Below, piece after piece: positions 1-12,760 of a stretch of 64,000 nucleotides of DNA; within the stretch, counting starts at the first letter, position 1; every line of letters begins with the position of its first letter. The stretch lies in the NCBI GenBank assembly GCA_018902385.1, contig JABSSW010000002.1:744001-808000 (forward strand), given 5' to 3'. The notes below the pieces were generated by a model. The model was not told the origin of the DNA, did no database searches, and saw only the letters and a list, made by a program, of their open reading frames with translations. This DNA comes from Physcia stellaris (Eukaryota > Ascomycota > Lecanoromycetes > Caliciales > Physciaceae). The position numbers and the translations under genes are program-made.

Positions 1-1434
1 TCCGAATGGCTCATGGAAGCAAGTGAGGAGATCCCGGCGTGTCATAAAAACCTATGATAAGCAAATCAGTTTCTACCACGCTCATTACTCCTTGAAGGAT
101 CTCACTCTTTCAAATGCCGTCGAACACGATCTCGTGTGAGTCGCCACGAATATAGGCTTTCTACTGTATTCATCCTTGTCCATTCCTACCCGTCCGCTAG
201 TTCCTTGAGCTTTCACTGAAGTTCCCATCACAAAGCGCAATATAAGCTTCCGGGTTTGTCATGCTCTCCCAGGAAGGTTGCGCAAGTCGTTACCCGCTGA
301 TAACGTGGTATCGAGGCTGAAATCGACGCTGTTTCATGCAAAGCTGGGGGAAGCACGATGACGTTCACACCATGCGAGGGCATGTGCTGCTGAAAGCTGA
401 AGCGTGGCACGGGCATGCAGGAGGATGACGATCGTCAGTCAGCTCTGCGTCTAGACTCCCGTGCCAATTCCCCATCCTGATCGTGAGTATCTCCGTACCT
501 GGAATTCCGTCCAAGATGGGCGCCTCCAGGGACTCTTTTTACTGTCTTATTACCTACATAGTACTGAGCTTCGTTCCAGGCTGCCAGCTGTGGTGAGGGA
601 GATCATTATGATTAGAGAGCGGCCCGAGGCTTCTTCGGCGGCCTTTCTCGGCGAGCTTGGCAACAATTCAGGCGTCCTGTTGCGCCTTAAAATTTCCCCC
701 AGCCACTATTCCATCTGGGCCTCTTCGTCGAACCTCGCACCCAGTCCAGACAATGCCCACATTTTCTTAAAGACCAAGATACTGCTGAGACTACGTATCG
801 AGCCTCGCTCAATTTGTACAAGACTGAGAAGCGCAAGCAAGTGGGTATACGTGAAAATACAATGGTGGAGAAGCCTTGATCTGAGCGTAGAAATGGGATT
901 TGAACTCCCTTAGGCAGTAGGATCTTTCCTTTTGCTCGTTTCTCCACACCACTCTTGCTTTCTCTTTAATTTGTTGTATCCTCTTCGTACGGCGGAGTAG
1001 ACTTCCGATCAAACTCGAGATGGGATTGCAGAGTTCGCGGACCAACCATATGGGAAAACAAGCCCACACCACACCACCATGGAGTCCTCCTCCTGCAGGG
1101 TCTCAGCCCCTTTGCTGCAGGACCTATCATTTCTCAGCATCAAGCACAGAACTATCTTAAGGTAGGACAAAGTACTCACAGCCGTGCATGCACAGTTGCA
1201 TACCTCGCCGCGTGCCATTGCTTCCCAGTCCTGCTGCAGGCTCAGATCTGCACCTCTCTATCTGACGCCATGCCTATCACAAGGACGAAGGATTCTTCAG
1301 CTTACCCACCATTCCCTTACACTTTAATAGGACATCCCCAGTGTCAAACGTCCAAATTTTGAGACGTCCGGTTACCCTACCTTGAACTTTTCGAAAGCTT
1401 TCTTGACCTTCAGCCCAACGACGAGAACTCGAAC
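1..1434. other. No gene recognised
   Basis: Only short overlapping frames on both strands, with no recognisable protein family and no convincing splice structure. The part just before 1435 is the likely promoter and 5' leader of the rhodopsin-like gene. The start of the window may hold the tail of a gene lying outside it. Confidence 0.5.
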
Positions 1435-2710
1435 ATGGAAACAATTCGTGGCCTTAACACGAACGGCGGTGCCATCATAGCTACAGGTGTTGTATTCACT
1501 GTATTGGCTGTCGTGGCTGTTGGACTGCGATTCGCGTCCAAACGTATGACAAGTGCAGCCGTTGGAGTCGATGATTGGTTGCTCCTGGCAGCGTTGCTCG
1601 TCTACTTTGTCGCTGAAGTCCTGGTCATACAATGTATGTGTTGACTGAATACTCGGTGCCGTTTTCAGTGAATGACCATAATCGGCTTCCCAAAATTTGG
1701 CAGAACCACGTATACACCGTGGTGGTCGTTCACTAGAACTGCGCCGAGTAACGATCCTCAATCTACGACCTTTCTGCTAACCCCAGCATGTAGCCGACGT
1801 TGTTGGCCGGAAAGCCACTTCGACAGAAGACGATAACTATGTAAATTATGTAAAGGTATGGTGAACCCCTGTGCTCTGAACGTGCTAGCTAATTGTACCG
1901 TAGTATCTATACGTCTACAGCATATTCTATTTTCCCGTGGTCGCCCTTGTACAAATCTCCCTCCTCCTCTTCTACCGTCATGTTTTCTACCCATCTCATT
2001 TACGCTACACCACTCTTGTCCTCATTGCTGTTTCTGTAGCATATCTTATAATCGCCCTCGTTATTGAGATTGGATACCCGGGTCATCCTATCGCCTACTT
2101 CTTCCCTGGCAGCGCCACAACGACCATGGATATAGTTTATCTTCCATGGTGGCTTGCCATGGGTCTCATTGAAACTCTCGTCGACATAGCTATCTTGGTT
2201 CTCCCAATCCGCGAACTTCAGCGGTTGAGGCTCTCGATGCAAAAGAAGTTACTTCTCTCTCTAGTCTTTTCTCTCGGCGGCTTCGTCATAATCACGAGCA
2301 TAATTCGAATGGCAATACTGTATCGCCCTGGCGTGGAGGACTTCGATCTTACAAAAGGCGATATCTGGCTGAACGTACATCTTGGCACGGCAATCATCTC
2401 GGCCTGTCTACCGACCTATCGTCCACTCGTTTCACGCAGCTCACAGATATTCCGAAGTCTTCACACCGGCCAAGGTTCATACCATTCGGACGATACCCAC
2501 ACCTTGACAGCAGAGAAGAGGCGAACGCGAGGGCCACGCTCCCGCCAACTGGTGGAACAGATACCCATGGATCAGCAACAGCACCAGGGAAGTTTCGTAA
2601 ACGCAAGGCGCAGCGAGAGTAATGAAACGACGAGTAGAGAGTGGTGTCACGATGGAGCGATTAAGGCAGGGGAAGCAATCCGCGTCAAGAAGACAATTGA
2701 AGTCGTTTGA
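1435..2710 (+). CDS. Rhodopsin-like 7-TM integral membrane protein (Pth11/SAT4 type)
   Basis: Three exons: 1435-1633, 1794-1855 and 1904-2710, giving 355 residues. Donors are GTATGT and GTATGG; acceptors are the TAGs at 1793 and 1903. The phase of each junction is fixed because the alternative acceptors (1786, 1920) break the frame. The family is the fungal rhodopsin-like domain of Pth11-like receptors: the first helix is followed by the hallmark DDWLLLAA. Later come YSIFYF...ISLLLFYR, PWWLAMGLIETLVDIAILV, and the conserved LGGFVIITSIIRM and CLPTYRPL before the last cytoplasmic tail. About seven hydrophobic segments are visible. The C-terminal roughly 90 residues are hydrophilic and Ser/Arg/Gln-rich, as in related proteins. 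No CFEM domain is seen at the N terminus. Family members are plasma-membrane proteins, some tied to surface sensing; the ligand cannot be inferred. Exon phases and motifs make the model firm; function stays at family level. Confidence 0.85.
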
Positions 2711-3475
2711 GAAGGTTGCCAACACAGACTAAGTCTGTCAGACAATTGCGCCATCTCAACTCACTAATAGTCGTGCTGTCAATGCGACCATCTCGTTCCA
2801 GCTTGAAGGGCCCTTCTCCAGCCATACATCAAATATTTCGGGTTTCAAACCTACTCGCCCGGGACATACTGAGTGCCGAGATAATCTCGAACCCTTGTCA
2901 AAGCAATGTCGCTAGCGCTGAGAATGTCACTTTATGATTTGGGACCGGATATTGCATTCGACGGTTTTTCTCCGTCCACTCGACCCCAATTGAGTGCCGA
3001 TCTCGCTCTCACAGCCACTGCTCGTAGCCTCACAAGAGTTTACCGAAAGAAGATTTGACAAGCGATACCCCGACTTAGGAGGAACATCAAGACTAAAGCT
3101 CCTTTCATATCACTCTTTATTTTTATTCTCAAGATGATTTGTCCTCTTTACATACTCGTCTCCTTCGGAGGCGAGTGATCCTATCTCCATCTGTTCAGTC
3201 TCTGCTACACCAGGAATTCGTCACCATGAGCTTATCTCCGCCGCTTCTACCTTTGGACGATTGGACAGGCCTCCACTTCACCACCACTCCCGATCTTACC
3301 AAAAGTCTACCCACGCCAAGATGGAGATAACCGTTTTTAAATCCGTCAGCTCCAGGATGACCTCTATAAAACCGTATTCCCATACTAGTCTACTTCATCC
3401 AGAAGAGGTCGTCGACTAGGACTTACATGTAAAGAGCCCTTTAGAGTGGAAACTCAGCGCCTCACCCTGCCCACA
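2711..3475. other. Intergenic, no gene seen
   Basis: Short frames only. A copy of a short dispersed motif related to ATTGAGTGCCGATCTC lies at 2989-3006 (see findings). The rest is presumed 3' UTR of the receptor gene and promoter of the SDR gene. Confidence 0.5.
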
Positions 3476-4266
3476 ATGGCCGACGCCCAAAAATACACCA
3501 ATAAGCTCGCCAACGCCCGCGTCCTCATCATCGGCGGCACCTCTGGGATCGGATTCTGCGTCGCAGAAGCCTGCCTCGAAGCCGGCTGCCACGTAACTAT
3601 CTCCTCCTCCCAACCGACCCGCATAAACTCCAGCATCTCCCGCCTCCTAACGAGCTACCCCTCCGCGAAATCGCGCCTCACAGGGCACGCCTGCGACCTC
3701 GCCTCCCCAGACGTGGAAGCGAACATCGAAGCCCTCTTCTCCAAGCTCGGAACCCTGGACCACATCGTCTTCACCGCAGGCGACAAGCTCTCCACCACCC
3801 CGCTCTCGGACGTAACACTGCAGAACATCCACCAATTCAACCAAGTACGCCATTTCGCGCCCCTCCTCGTCGCCAAACACGCCCTCGCGCACTTCGCGCC
3901 TGGCCCTTCCTCGTCATTCACGCTCACCACCGGCACCGCGAGCGAGCGACCTGTGCCCGGGTGGATCAACCCCGCCGCCTTCACCGCGGCGACGCACAGC
4001 ACCACGCGCGCACTAGCACTAAACATGAAACCCGTGCGCGTGAATCTGATTAGTCCTGGCGCCGTGGAGACGGAGCTGTGGGACGCTATGCCGAGGAGGC
4101 GCTGCAGGCGTTTACATCTGAGGAAGGATTAAAGAAGAGGACTACGACGGGCGTGCTGGGGAGGCCGCAGGATGTGGCTGAGGCGTATTTGTTTTGTATG
4201 CGGGATTGGAATGTTACGGGGACGGTGATTGGGTCGAATTCGGGGGCGCTTTTGTTGGGGGCTTGA
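3476..4266 (+). CDS. Short-chain dehydrogenase/reductase-like protein with a frame break
   Basis: The ATG at 3476 begins MADAQKYTNKLANARVL. The same frame is open upstream but only with non-ATG codons, so 3476 is chosen. The Rossmann signature VLIIGGTSGIGF lies near residues 20-30 and NLISPGAVETELW near 190. The usual YxxxK catalytic pair is not evident: the position that should hold it reads PAAFTAATHS. This matches a class of fungal SDR-fold proteins without the classical active site, so catalysis is doubtful. The frame breaks near 4080: the first frame runs into an Arg-rich nonsense tail ending at 4132, while the family C terminus (TTTGVLGRPQDVAEAYLF ... GTVIGSNSGALLL) continues one frame over to 4266. 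A base missing from the GGG at 4080-4082 would join them into 263 residues. No intron of workable size fits. Substrate unknown. Confidence 0.75.
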
Positions 4267-4785
4267 GGGGGAGGGGTGGTGGGGGTAGGGAGTAGGGAGT
4301 AGGGAGCAGGAGGTAGGGGGTGTGGATTGGGGGTGGAGGGAGTGGGTTAAGAGGTTTGGGTTATTATTGTGAATGTATCAAGGGGAATGAGAATTAAAAT
4401 ACTGATGATTTGAGATGAACAACGATTCCCACATGGCAACTCGAATGATGTCTTCGAAAAAAAACGTTACCAACCTAAGCTTTCGTAGCGGATCTAGACA
4501 TTCATTCCATCGCGTCACTCATTCGTACTCAGGACTAGGCAGTCTGAGTTATTAAGTCATTAAGTCTCGTTCGTTCATAGCGACGGGTATCTAGAACCCC
4601 GAATTCCATGTTAAACAGCAATAAATACAATTGCAAAACCCTCCTTCTACCATAAGCACTTACAGCCATACCCACAATCCTACAAACCATACATTGCTTT
4701 CCCACAATAACAATACAACCACACACCCGAACCCCCCCTAGCCAAAAGCCAGATACCATAAAAACAATCCACAACTTCCGCCACC
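4267..4785. other. Convergent intergenic region with a G-rich tract
   Basis: Lies between two converging genes. The first 80 bases (about 4264-4345) are almost pure G/A/T with many GGG and GGGG runs, including repeats of the unit GGGAGTA. The rest is A/C-rich and unremarkable. No gene seen. Confidence 0.6.
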
Positions 4786-6203
4786 TCAAGCACCCCCCAC
4801 ATCCCCCGTCCCAAAAACCTCCATCCTGATCCTCTGACTCTCAACCCCCAGCCGCACCAACGCCTCCCTCACATCACTCATGAACCGCTCAGGCCCACAG
4901 ATAAAATACACCGCCTCCCCATTCCCAAGAAACAGATCCTGCTCCGGATCCAACGCGCCCAGCTTCATCCTCCCCGCAAACTGATAATCTTTATCGTTCG
5001 CAGAGGGCTGGCTCATGAACACCCGGGTCCGCACATTGGGGTGCTGCTCCGCTATATGTCGGATATCGGCGCTGAAAGCGTGCGTGCGCGAGTTGCGCGT
5101 GGCGTGGATCCAGCTTATCGGCTGCGTGGATACTTTCTGCGTCCGGGTGCGGAGGATGGATAGCATCGGCGTCAGCCCGACGCCCGCGGAGATCAAGGCG
5201 ATGGGTTTGCTATCGTCGTCTGAAGAGGTGTAGTAGAACTCGCCTGCCGGGTGCGAGACTTGCAGTGTGTCCCCCACGTGCTTGGAGTCGTGGAGGACGT
5301 TGGAGACGTAGCCCGGATGCGCTAGAGCGGCGGGGTCGGAGAGGGAGAGGCCGGCTTCTTTTTTGACGCTGATGCGGTAGTGGGTGGGTGATGGGGCGTC
5401 GCTGAGGGAGTATTGCCTCGATTGGAGGTGGTTGAGTTGGGGGACGGTGGTGCGGATGGAGATGTATTGGCCCGGATGGTAGGAGGGGAGGGGTTTGTCG
5501 TCTACGGGCTTTAGGTAGAAGGAGGTGATGTCTGAGGATTCGGTGACTTTGGAGACGATGGTGAAGTCGCGCCAGTTGGTCCATTCGAGGCGCTCTTTGT
5601 AGAGTTGCTGTTCGCGGCCCATCATCAGGTTGGCGAGTTGTTGGTAGGCGATGGCCCACTGTTTGTAGAGTTAGATTAACATCACTCCAGAGGACGACCG
5701 TACTTGGGAAACATATCAAAAGCAAGATACCAGAAATGGGTACACGCCTTTCTACATTGAAGTTGTAATGGACAAAAGATTTGGTGTTTCAATGGCACGC
5801 AGGCGTGAAGGGGGTATTGGAAAAGGGGAATACGCACTGCAGACTGAATATCCTCCGTGAGAGCATCTCCAAGGACAATTTTCATAGCTTTCAGGAGGTA
5901 GTACCCGACGACATCGTACTGTTCGGGCTGTATATAGAGTGATGCATGCTTCTGGACAATCTTCTCTACAGCAGGGGCCAAGACGCCGAGATCGTCGATG
6001 TTGGAGGCATAAGCATACAGCGAGCCGGCCAATGCTGAGGCCTGATGGCCATTGACCTGGTTGGTCCGATTGAAGATATGGTTGAGCTCTGGATGATCCG
6101 AGAGCATGTTATCGTAGAATGTGGTTGTGATAATCTTGCCATATTGGCGGAGGATTGGGACGGTTGACTTGATTAATGAGACTTGGTCTGATGTTAATCC
6201 CAT
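4786..6203 (-). CDS. YHB1: Flavohemoglobin (nitric oxide dioxygenase)
   Basis: Two exons, 6203-5838 and 5658-4786, give 412 residues, the usual family length. The intron (5837-5659, 179 nt, GTGCGT...AACAG) joins ...EDIQSA directly to WAIAYQQLANLMMGRE, the conserved end of the globin domain. It is long for this window, and frames read inside it (for example WYLAFDMFPKY) are not coding. Residues 1-145 are the globin: B10 Tyr in TTTFYDNM, distal Gln in GHQASALAG, proximal His in QKHASLYIQPEQY. The FAD domain carries RQYSLSDAP and the NAD domain GVGLTPMLSIL and YFICGPERFM. The family oxidises NO to nitrate with O2 and NAD(P)H and protects cytosol or mitochondria from nitrosative stress. No targeting signal is obvious. 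The model is firm. Confidence 0.93.
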
Positions 6204-6942
6204 TCTGATGCTTTGATCTAGGATATGTATGCTTGAGAAATGGTGAAATGTACTGACCGTTCGTCAAAAGATTTTATGCTGCTATTTATCTCCACCTCGA
6301 TGAGCGATTTGTGTAACCGTCGTGCCAGACCCATGCAGCAGCTCCAAAGAGAGGTGACAGTACCATCATTGTGGAGACGTTGCAATGCATGTATTTAGTC
6401 AATGCATGTTATTAGAAATACACAGGAACAGATGACCCTTTCTGCAGTTACTTGCGAACCAACCCGTAAGATTTTCGAGATTGTTGTAGGTCTCCGCGGC
6501 CTGATGGTGGAGATGCAGACTGCAGCTCCTAAGTTAGAGGATTTTCGGGGCGGCCAAAGCCAGTGAATGGTCAGCAATACCATGACGATGTGCAAAAGAA
6601 GAGCTTGCACAGCGATAACCTTTTACGGTTAGTTTGAACATGAGTACTCGCGAGTTTCATATTGTCCCATGGAGAATCCTGATGGTACTCGACTGCACTG
6701 TTTTGGCAATCTCGATAAACCCGGCCTCGATAAACGATAGAGTAATAAGATGCTCCGTATCTAAAAGCCGTTATGTCCGAACACCTCGGCACCGAGGGAT
6801 CCCAAATATTGATCACTACCTACCTCGAGCTCTTGCTCTCAATTCAATCCTTTCTTCGTAACAATATTGATCAAACCTTGATTCATAGTCTAGCTTCTCC
6901 CTTGTCTTTAACCAAATCATCAATACTAGCGAAGCCAACATC
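6204..6942. other. Divergent intergenic region
   Basis: Holds the presumed promoters of YHB1 (leftward) and of the MaoC gene (rightward). Short frames only; no conserved coding sequence seen. Confidence 0.55.
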
Positions 6943-8039
6943 ATGAGCAGCCCAGGAGCAGGCTTCGAGTACCCGACCCAGGAAGTATCGTGGCTCAAGC
7001 GGGACGTTCTCCTCTTCGCGCACAGCATCGGCTGCACCGCCGATGAGCTTCATTTCCTCTACGTCAGTTCCTCTCCCTCAAAGTCCCATCTCCCCATTCT
7101 AAACCCACGAAGGAGCTCCACCCCAACTTCCAAGTCTTCCCCACCTACCCCATCATCCTGCGTACGCCCCCTTCCCCATCTTACCGCTATAAAATATCCG
7201 GGGAAAGCCTCATCTGACACCCCTCAAGCATTCAAACGCACCGACCAAGAAGTAACCAACTTCCTCGCCCGCAATTCCCCCGCGCCCATCCCCAATGTCC
7301 CAAAATTCGACCCCAAACGCGTCGTCGACGGCCAGCGCTCCATCACCTTCCTCAAACCCCTCCCACCCACCAGCGCGGGCAAGACCTTTGAAGTCCGCTC
7401 CAAGGTCCTCGGCGTCTACGACAAAGGCAAAGCCGGGAGCGTGGTCGATACCGAGACTATACTGGCGGAGAGGGGAGGCGAGGAGTACGCGAAGATGGTA
7501 GGGAGTGCGTTTTTCGTGGGGCAAGGCAATTGGGGGGGACCCAAGGGGCCGAGTACGGTGAATTATCCACCGCCCGAGGGGAGGGCGCCGGATGTGAGAC
7601 ATGAGCTGCGGACAAATGGGGAGACGGCGCATTTATACCGGTATGCTATCCTGTCATGGTTTGGTGGTTTGAAGGGGAGAGGCTGATGGTGGCAAGGTTG
7701 AACGGCGATTACAACCCCCTCCATGCGACCCCTGAACCCGGTCGGGCGATGGGCTTCGGCGGCGCGATTATGCATGGGCTCTTTTCGTGGAATGTTGCCT
7801 GCCATGCTCTGCTGCAGACGCTGGGCGCAAGTAATCCGGGGAATATGAAGGAGTATCAGGCGAGGTTTGCGGCGCCGGTGAAGCCGGGGGATAAGTTGGT
7901 GACTGAGGCGTGGCGAACCGGAGAGAACAAAGATGGGTGGGAAGAGATCAGATTCGTGACGAGGGTGGAGGGAGGGAAGGTCGTGTTGAGCAATGGGAGG
8001 GCGCTGATGAAGTGCAGTGGAGTCAAGAGTCGACTTTAG
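6943..8039 (+). CDS. MaoC-like (R)-hydratase/dehydratase, hot-dog fold
   Basis: Four exons: 6943-7062, 7113-7161, 7229-7640 and 7697-8039, giving 307 residues. Junction phases are consistent: FLY|ELHPNFQVFPTYPIIL, then a split Pro codon before FKRTDQ, then a split Arg codon before LNGDYNPLH. The C-terminal half carries the hydratase-2 motif GDYNPLHATPE...GFGGAIMHGL, whose Asp/Asn and His residues are the catalytic dyad of R-specific enoyl-CoA hydratases and of the Fox2/MFE-2 dehydratase domain. The N-terminal half looks like the degenerate partner hot-dog, so this is a stand-alone two-domain enoyl-CoA hydratase 2-like enzyme. The natural substrate is probably an acyl-CoA. The C terminus (...GVKSRL) ends in SRL, a peroxisomal PTS1-type tripeptide, which suggests a peroxisomal beta-oxidation role. 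Confidence 0.88.
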
Positions 8040-8527
8040 CTGTGGAAACGGACGCCCTTGGCACAATTGAGTGCGGATCTCATGCGTCAGGATCTCAATT
8101 GTCCACACGAACATTTTCGCACATGTGATCAGCTACCCTTTCTCATGGTTAGCACTATCAGTCACCGATGTCTTGCCTTTGTCATGGTTCGAATTTTAAT
8201 TGCACTAACACGCAGACGTGGTATCTTTAGAAAATGCTATGCACACTATGAGCCAGCGCCATCATCTCGCCGTAGTTGAATATCCCGAGATTCACAGATG
8301 CCTATGCTGTTGCTTTCCTTTATGCTCGCTGGGGAAATGGTTTTCGAAAATGGTGGTTTTGTAGGAAGTTGGCGGATGTATTCCTGGTGAGGTGGTCATC
8401 TGGGGAGTTGGAGAATCCGGAATCAATGCGGGAAAAGGATAATTTGCAGCAAGTGCAAAGGCAGGTCCCAATTAGCACCTATAACTGTCAGCGTTGTCCT
8501 TTCTCCTTGGGTATAGACTAATTAAGC
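8040..8527. other. Convergent intergenic region
   Basis: No gene. A small inverted repeat (ACAATTGAG near 8063 against CTCAATTGT near 8093) flanks a copy of the dispersed motif also found near 2989 and 11022. Confidence 0.5.
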
Positions 8528-9903
<1,376 letters not shown>

Positions 9904-11234
9904 CTAGTATAGAAGTCCAGTAACGAGTAACGTTGATTCAGTAAAGGTTCGAATCGAGGACTTTAAACTTTTAGGTTCAACTTTTATTGGTACCGAGTCT
10001 CAGTTGGACCCTGATTTTAGGATCTCACTTCTCGTTAGTCTTCCCGCGTTCCCGCTTGAAGGGTCTTAAGGGTCTCAGGGTCTGAGTGAGGGGTCATTCT
10101 TCCCCACTCGAATGATTGAACAAAGGTGATTCGAACTCGATAAAATATTGGCACTTAATCGGGCGAATTCATATGCCCACATAAGTGACATAAACGGAAT
10201 CCTAGAGTTAGTAATGTAGTAGTCTCCCAAACTCGGCCTACGAGTAGCGACAGGTGATGACGAGAGGTTCTAGACGTTGGGGTTCCGAATGTAAGGGTTT
10301 GCTCGCACAGGTGTCGAGAACAATTAGAGAGCAACGAAATATAGCTATTGATGTTTGCATTTGCATTCAGATATTGTGGAGTCTCTTACGTATCCTTAGT
10401 CTAAGGGAAGATCAGACTCATTATCCCAACTTTGACTTTGAGGCATGACCTAATTCATACGGAGTACAGATCCAAATTCGAAGATGACCGATGATAATAT
10501 TAACAAAGCAATATATTGAACAATAAGTACGTTTAAATTAATCGGTCGACACGTTGGGGGGTAAATTCAGCCAAAACCCCGTCACACACACTTTATACTG
10601 ACTTAAACCTATAGTGTAGCTCAGTGGTAGAGCGTCCGCTTTGCATTCATTCAATGTCTGCGGAAGGCCCGGGTTTCGATCACCCGCACCTCCACAGCTT
10701 TTTTTCTACTTTTCATTCTTCTTTTCCCAAAAGGGTTCTTTTCTTTGGTATACGAAAATGGCATAATTTAGCTACACTGAGCGCCAGCCTATTAATATAT
10801 AGAGATTTCCGGAAAGATTGCCGGTTTGCCGAGGTGGGAAGAGTATCTGATGCATCTTCCCTAATACTCCGAGCCTACGGTTCATCCGGGGATTGAGGGT
10901 GGATAACGTAAAGTTGCTTCATTCCGCTGCAGGTAGATTTGCAAAAGGTGCGTCGGCCGTCGTTCCTCCGAGAAGCGTCTTGCCGCGATCCTACGAGTAC
11001 AACCCACTTGCCCCTGGCGAGATTGGGTGCGAATCTCATCCCACAGGATCATCAAGTCAAAAACTCCATTCATGTACCGGTTCACGCTCTAAATTCCAAA
11101 CACGGGTAAACTTGATTTGGCGAGTGGATTATCTTTCCCGGGAGTGATCTTGGCGTGGTGAACCCGCCCTGAGGGTCCAAGCTCCTTCGAATGCAAAGCT
11201 CAAAAAATCTGCACTTTTCGCGTGCAACACCGCG
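9904..11234. other. Intergenic, no protein gene seen
   Basis: Only short frames. Contains the tRNA-Ala-like relic at 10610-10694 and a dispersed-motif copy at 11022-11050. The last part is the promoter of PER1. Confidence 0.5.
10610..10694 (+). pseudogene. Degenerate tRNA-Ala (anticodon TGC) with a 13-nt intron-like insert
   Basis: The D-arm and flanks read GTGTAGCTCAGTGGTAGAGC, as in eukaryotic tRNA-Ala. An anticodon stem TCCGC/GCGGA encloses TT-TGC-A, then 13 extra bases at the normal intron position, then T. The 3' side ends GCACCTCCA and is followed by a T7 tract (pol III terminator-like). However, the first four bases of the 5' acceptor strand do not pair with CACCTCC, and the T-arm has extra bases (GGGTTTCGATCACCC), so the T-loop is enlarged. 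I therefore call it a decayed copy. A sequencing error could explain the T-arm but not the acceptor stem. Confidence 0.55.
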
Positions 11235-12396
11235 ATGATCATCAGGCAATACGGGCATCGAATGAGCTTCTGGATAGTATTTCTGTATATCTCGTTGAAC
11301 TTGATTGGATCCGCACATGGCTCACTGGGCGATCGCTTGCCCGACTTTCGCCAGTGTGTCTCTGTAAGTCTCGCGTGCCTGTGCATTAGTTCCAGCTTAC
11401 TCGAGGTAGGTATGTGTAGAAGAGAACTGCAACGGACAGCACGCAGTCATCCGTAAGTCCGACTTTTCTCTATGGAGTGCATATCTAATGGTATCGGGCT
11501 CTAGCCCTCCACCTCCGCCTCCTCTTTTGGACCTGCCCGGCCAACTGCGACTATGTATGCCAACATATCATCACTGACCGCCGTCTCGCCCGATATCCTC
11601 CTATGCTGGAGCCAATCGTTCAATACCATGGGAAATGGCCTTTCTACCGCTTCCTTGGCATACAGGAGCCTTTTTCGGTGTTGTTCTCCCTCTTCAACTT
11701 CCTAGCACACCAGAACGGCCTGGCCAAGATCCAAGAGAGTATACCGGCGGACTACCCTCTGCGGAAGTACTATGTCGCATTCAGCTATATGGGGCTTGCG
11801 AGCTGGGTCTTTAGTATGATATTCCACACCAGGGATTTCAACCTAACCGAGAAGCTGGACTATTTTGCCGCCGGTGCGAGTGTGCTCTTTGGCCTCTATT
11901 ACACACCGATTCGGATCTTTCGCCTCGATCAGAAAAGACCTCCGATCAAGCAGACGCTACTCCGCCTTTGGAGCCTGACCTGCATATTCTTGTATATCGC
12001 GCATGTCTCGTACCTGACGCTGTGGAGCTGGGACTACACGTACAACATGGCTGCCAACGTCGCAGCCGGGGTGGTACAGAACGTAATGTGGAGTGCATTC
12101 AGCGTGCGGAGTTACCAGAGACTCAAGAAGCCGTGGGCGGCATGGCCTGGCCTGATTGTTGCATGGATCGTGCTTGCGATGAGTTTGGAGCTGCTGGATT
12201 TTCCTCCGTTCTGGGGAGCCATTGATGCACATAGCCTGTGGCACCTGGGAACAGTCGGACCGACTATTTGGTGGTACAAGTGAGTGGCGCGAGTCCCTTG
12301 CGCAGGTATTTGATTGCTCATGCTGACTTTGCGGCGTGTAGTTTTCTTGTAAAGGACGCGCAACAAGACTTGGCCGGAGAGAGGCTCAAGGCTTGA
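11235..12396 (+). CDS. PER1: Per1/PGAP3-like GPI-anchor lipid-remodelling protein
   Basis: Four exons: 11235-11363, 11410-11452, 11505-12279 and 12342-12396, giving 333 residues, or 324 from the in-frame ATG at 11262, which starts directly at the signal peptide MSFWIVFLYISLNLIGSAHG. The mature part begins SLGDRLPDFRQC, the family start (S-x-GD). A short Cys-rich lumenal region follows (CVSVCVEENC...FWTCPANCDYVCQH), then QYHGKWPFYRFLGIQEPFS and about seven membrane spans. FHTRDFNLTEKLDYF and DAHSLWHLGT carry the conserved His and Asp of the CREST hydrolase superfamily. Per1/PGAP3 acts in the ER/Golgi and removes the sn-2 fatty acid of GPI anchors during remodelling. The exon 2 acceptor (TAG at 11409) was chosen because it alone yields the Cys-rich spacing. 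The model is firm; which ATG is used is open. Confidence 0.92.
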
Positions 12397-12760
12397 GGAT
12401 GGTGAGTGTTGCACACCAGTACCACTACTGTACTTAGAGTTCAGGTACCGTACATAATTCGGAGGCATTTCAATCGGATGATGCAAGTGAGGCTGCATAT
12501 GCCACCAGCGAATGCGTCAAACTGTGGGGAATTAAGCTGCTTGGGGCAAGGCGCCGTGGGGGTACGCCGTTCTATGCCATTTCGTGCTTTAGTCTGCGCT
12601 CGGACTATGCGCCCAATTCGATCTCATACGTGACCGTCAAGGCATCATTGAATCATTTTCCCTATTCCTTATCTGTCCTTCGTATTCTCCTTTTGTTCTT
12701 TTTAGCCACACCTCCTCCTCCTCGCCATCCTTCCCAAAACCACCTTTTTACTGTTCAAAC
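12397..12760. other. Intergenic between PER1 and PCM1
   Basis: About 360 bases with no gene. The last 100 bases are pyrimidine-rich (CTCCTCCTCCTCGCC-like), typical of fungal promoters just upstream of a start codon. Confidence 0.5.

Noticed and set aside
885-912. tRNA-like GGGAGTTCAAATCCC on the minus strand
   Set aside because: The T-stem does not pair on both sides and no D-arm or anticodon arm is found upstream.
461-913. 150-codon frame as a gene
   Set aside because: No family features, an overlapping frame on the other strand is equally long, and there is no splice context.
5682-5837. Extra YHB1 exon encoding THFWYLAFDMFPKYG
   Set aside because: Direct joining of 5838 to 5658 gives the conserved globin end and a 412-residue protein; the extra block has no family counterpart.
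9940-9965. GGTTCGAATCG as a tRNA T-loop
   Set aside because: The surrounding bases form no cloverleaf.
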